NCBI GenBank assembly: GCA_903839955.1
Contig: CAIMEI010000120.1
Location: 1-6,447, forward strand
Source: Candidatus Falkowiibacteriota bacterium
GTDB taxonomy: Bacteria; Patescibacteriota; Patescibacteriia; Patescibacteriales; UBA12465
Direction: 5' to 3'
Length of the DNA: 6,447 bases
Below, piece by piece: positions 5,432 to 6,447 of the stretch; position 1 is the stretch's first letter, and each line of letters opens with the position of its first letter. Position numbers and translations under genes: made by a program. The notes beneath the pieces were generated by a model, which ran no database searches, was not told the origin of the DNA, and saw nothing but the letters and a program-made list of their open reading frames with translations.

Positions 5432-5454
5432 CGTTAGCTTATTATTACAATTAT

Positions 5455-5943
5455 ATGGACTCATTAGTTTCCACTTTTCATTTGGATTTAGGTTTATTTC
5501 TCGCCCAGGCGGTCAATTTTGCGATTGTCCTCGCCGTGCTCTATTATTTTGCCTTCAAACCGATCGCCAAAGTAATGAACGAGCGCAGTGAAAAGATTGA
5601 AAAATCTTTAGCTGATGCCAAAGAAATTGAAGCCAAACTGGCCGACACTGAGAAGGAAAGGCAGGAAGTAATCAACGAGGCCAAGAAGGCCGCCTCTTTG
5701 CTTTTGGAAGAAGCCAATCGCCAAGGCGAAGTGCGCCAGCAAGAAATGATCGTGAAAGCGCGGGAAGAAATCGGCCAAATGATGAACTCCGAAAAAGAAA
5801 AAATGCAGGCCGAAAAAGCCAAAACTTTGAAGGAATTGAAAGCCGAAACGGCGGATTTGGTAATATTGACGGTGGAAAAACTGTTGAAAGAAAAATTGGA
5901 CGGCGCCAAGGACGAAGAATTAATCGCCAAGTTAGTGAAATAG
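5455..5943 (+). CDS. atpF: F1Fo ATP synthase subunit b
   Basis: Subunit b forms the peripheral stalk that holds the catalytic head still against the rotor. At 162 residues it is normal in length. Seen: one N-terminal membrane helix (about 12-33) in the typical setting QAVNFAIVLAVLYYF followed by KPIAKVMNERSEKI (35-48), then an almost unbroken charged helix (about 40-145) rich in Ala, Glu, Lys and Gln that dimerises as a coiled coil, and a C-terminal segment (about 150-162) that should bind delta. ATG 5455 places the membrane helix at the usual distance from the N-terminus. The start is preceded by an AT-rich stretch, with no Shine-Dalgarno motif. Only one b-type gene is visible, so a homodimer is expected. 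It ends in TAG, the only non-TAA stop here, 3 nt before atpH. Confidence 0.96.
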   Translation: MDSLVSTFHLDLGLFLAQAVNFAIVLAVLYYFAFKPIAKVMNERSEKIEKSLADAKEIEAKLADTEKERQEVINEAKKAASLLLEEANRQGEVRQQEMIVKAREEIGQMMNSEKEKMQAEKAKTLKELKAETADLVILTVEKLLKEKLDGAKDEELIAKLVK

Positions 5944-5946
5944 TTT

Positions 5947-6348
5947 ATGAAAATCAGCCCCCAACAATACGCTAGCAGCTTATATGATTCAGTCGCCGGA
6001 AAATCGCCGGCCGAAGTTAAGGTTGCCTTGAAGAATTTTGTGGCTATTTTGGGTCGGGAGCGGGTTTTCGGCAAAGAGGAAGAAATCATCGCCGCTTTTC
6101 AAGAAATTTGGAGTCGTGAAAACGGGGAAATGACCGCGACGATTGCCAGTGCGCACGAGTTGAGTTTGAAATCCCAGGAGATGATTGTTAATTATTTGAA
6201 AAATAGAACTGGTAGCGAAAAAATTACCCTCACCGAAACGGTTGATAAATCTCTCATCGGCGGTTTTGTTTTGAAATATGAAAGCAAAGTGTTGGACGGC
6301 AGTCTGAAAAGCAGTTTGGCCGAATTGAAAACACAAATGGAGAAGTAA
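5947..6348 (+). CDS. atpH: F1Fo ATP synthase subunit delta (short form)
   Basis: Delta sits on top of the F1 head and joins it to the b stalk. The C-terminal signature is clear: ITLTETVDKSLIGGFVLKY (93-111) followed by KVLDGSLKSSLAELK (114-128), matching the family's V-D-x-S-L-I-G-G-F and D-G-S-x-x-x-x-L pattern. The protein is only 133 residues, against about 175-185 usually. The missing 40-50 residues come from the N-terminal helical domain, which here is limited to about 1-60 and begins with the usual Y-A-x-x-L-Y pattern (8-13). The reading frame is intact and 3 nt behind atpF, so this is a compact form rather than a broken gene. ATG 5947 is the natural start. Short deltas fit a reduced genome such as CPR, which is inference. 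The next gene usually expected, atpA, does not start in the remaining 99 nt. Confidence 0.92.
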   Translation: MKISPQQYASSLYDSVAGKSPAEVKVALKNFVAILGRERVFGKEEEIIAAFQEIWSRENGEMTATIASAHELSLKSQEMIVNYLKNRTGSEKITLTETVDKSLIGGFVLKYESKVLDGSLKSSLAELKTQMEK

Positions 6349-6363
6349 AAGTTCTTTGGAAAT

Positions 6364-6392
6364 AAAAAAAGACACCATATTGCTATGATGTC
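6364..6392 (-). terminator. Intrinsic terminator on the minus strand
   Basis: GACACCATA (6371-6379) pairs with TATGATGTC (6384-6392) with one mismatch and a 4-nt loop. Seven As (6364-6370) precede it on the + strand, so the T-run follows the hairpin only when read on the - strand. It would stop transcription coming from the right, towards atpH. Confidence 0.55.
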
Positions 6393-6397
6393 TAATC

Positions 6398-6429
6398 GGT
6401 CGTCAGATTTTGACCACCTATTTCTTTTG
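6398..6429 (+). terminator. Weak hairpin with T-rich tail after atpH
   Basis: GGTCGTC (6398-6404) and GACCACC (6412-6418) pair at six of seven positions around a 7-nt loop, followed by T-rich TATTTCTTTT (6419-6428). This could end the atp transcript on the + strand, but the mismatch and broken T-run make it a weak call. Confidence 0.3.
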
Positions 6430-6447
6430 TAGCTTAATGATTCTTGC

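Noticed and set aside
5544..6089. Long - strand open frame (181 codons) opposite atpF and atpH
   Set aside because: It is the antisense of two clearly conserved genes. Its Ser- and Phe-rich composition is what Lys/Glu/Ala-rich coiled-coil codons give in reverse, and no start context supports it.
6364..6392. Terminator of the atp operon on the + strand
   Set aside because: The A-run precedes the hairpin and TAATCGG follows it on the + strand, so the T-run needed for termination exists only on the - strand.

Overview
This bacterial window carries the end of a glycosidase gene, a chaperone gene, a metal-dependent nuclease gene, one unrecognised gene, and the first half of an F-type ATP synthase operon. 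All genes read on the + strand. The likely source is an ultrasmall-genome lineage of the Patescibacteria/CPR, perhaps Parcubacteria. This is inferred from the shortened ATP synthase delta subunit (133 residues), the very short c subunit (70 residues), the lack of Shine-Dalgarno motifs at usual spacing, and an unrecognised lysine/glutamate-rich protein. No rRNA or other marker confirms it. Nine stop codons are visible: eight TAA, one TAG, no TGA.

Layout. Positions 1-344 hold the C-terminal third or so of a GH1 beta-glycosidase, cut by the window edge, followed after 3 nt by dnaJ (348-1427). The next 233-bp spacer (1428-1660) is AT-rich and holds three copies of one repeat: two direct and one inverted. 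The last two form a hairpin of about 106 nt that ends just before tatD (1661-2515). tatD ends in an intrinsic terminator (2514-2537). A new transcription unit then starts from a promoter whose -10 box lies in a perfect 14-bp palindrome. It encodes a 396-residue soluble coiled-coil protein of unknown function (2599-3789) and ends in its own terminator (3809-3839).

A strong sigma70-type promoter (TTGACT, 17 bp, TATAAA; 3922-3950) precedes the ATP synthase genes: an AtpZ/AtpI-type assembly protein (4015-4281), subunit a (atpB, 4285-5103), subunit c (atpE, 5181-5393), subunit b (atpF, 5455-5943) and subunit delta (atpH, 5947-6348). Together they encode the membrane sector plus the peripheral stalk. 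Most junctions are 3 nt; only atpE has longer flanks (77 and 61 nt), and each folds into an RNA hairpin. The residues point to a proton-driven rather than sodium-driven enzyme.

The 99 nt after atpH do not begin atpA. They hold a hairpin whose T-run lies on the - strand, which suggests a convergent neighbour and a possible split of the operon after atpH. The observations most worth a second look are the repeat trio with its compensatory base change, the palindromic operator candidate with its unknown gene, the hairpins around atpE, and the break after atpH.
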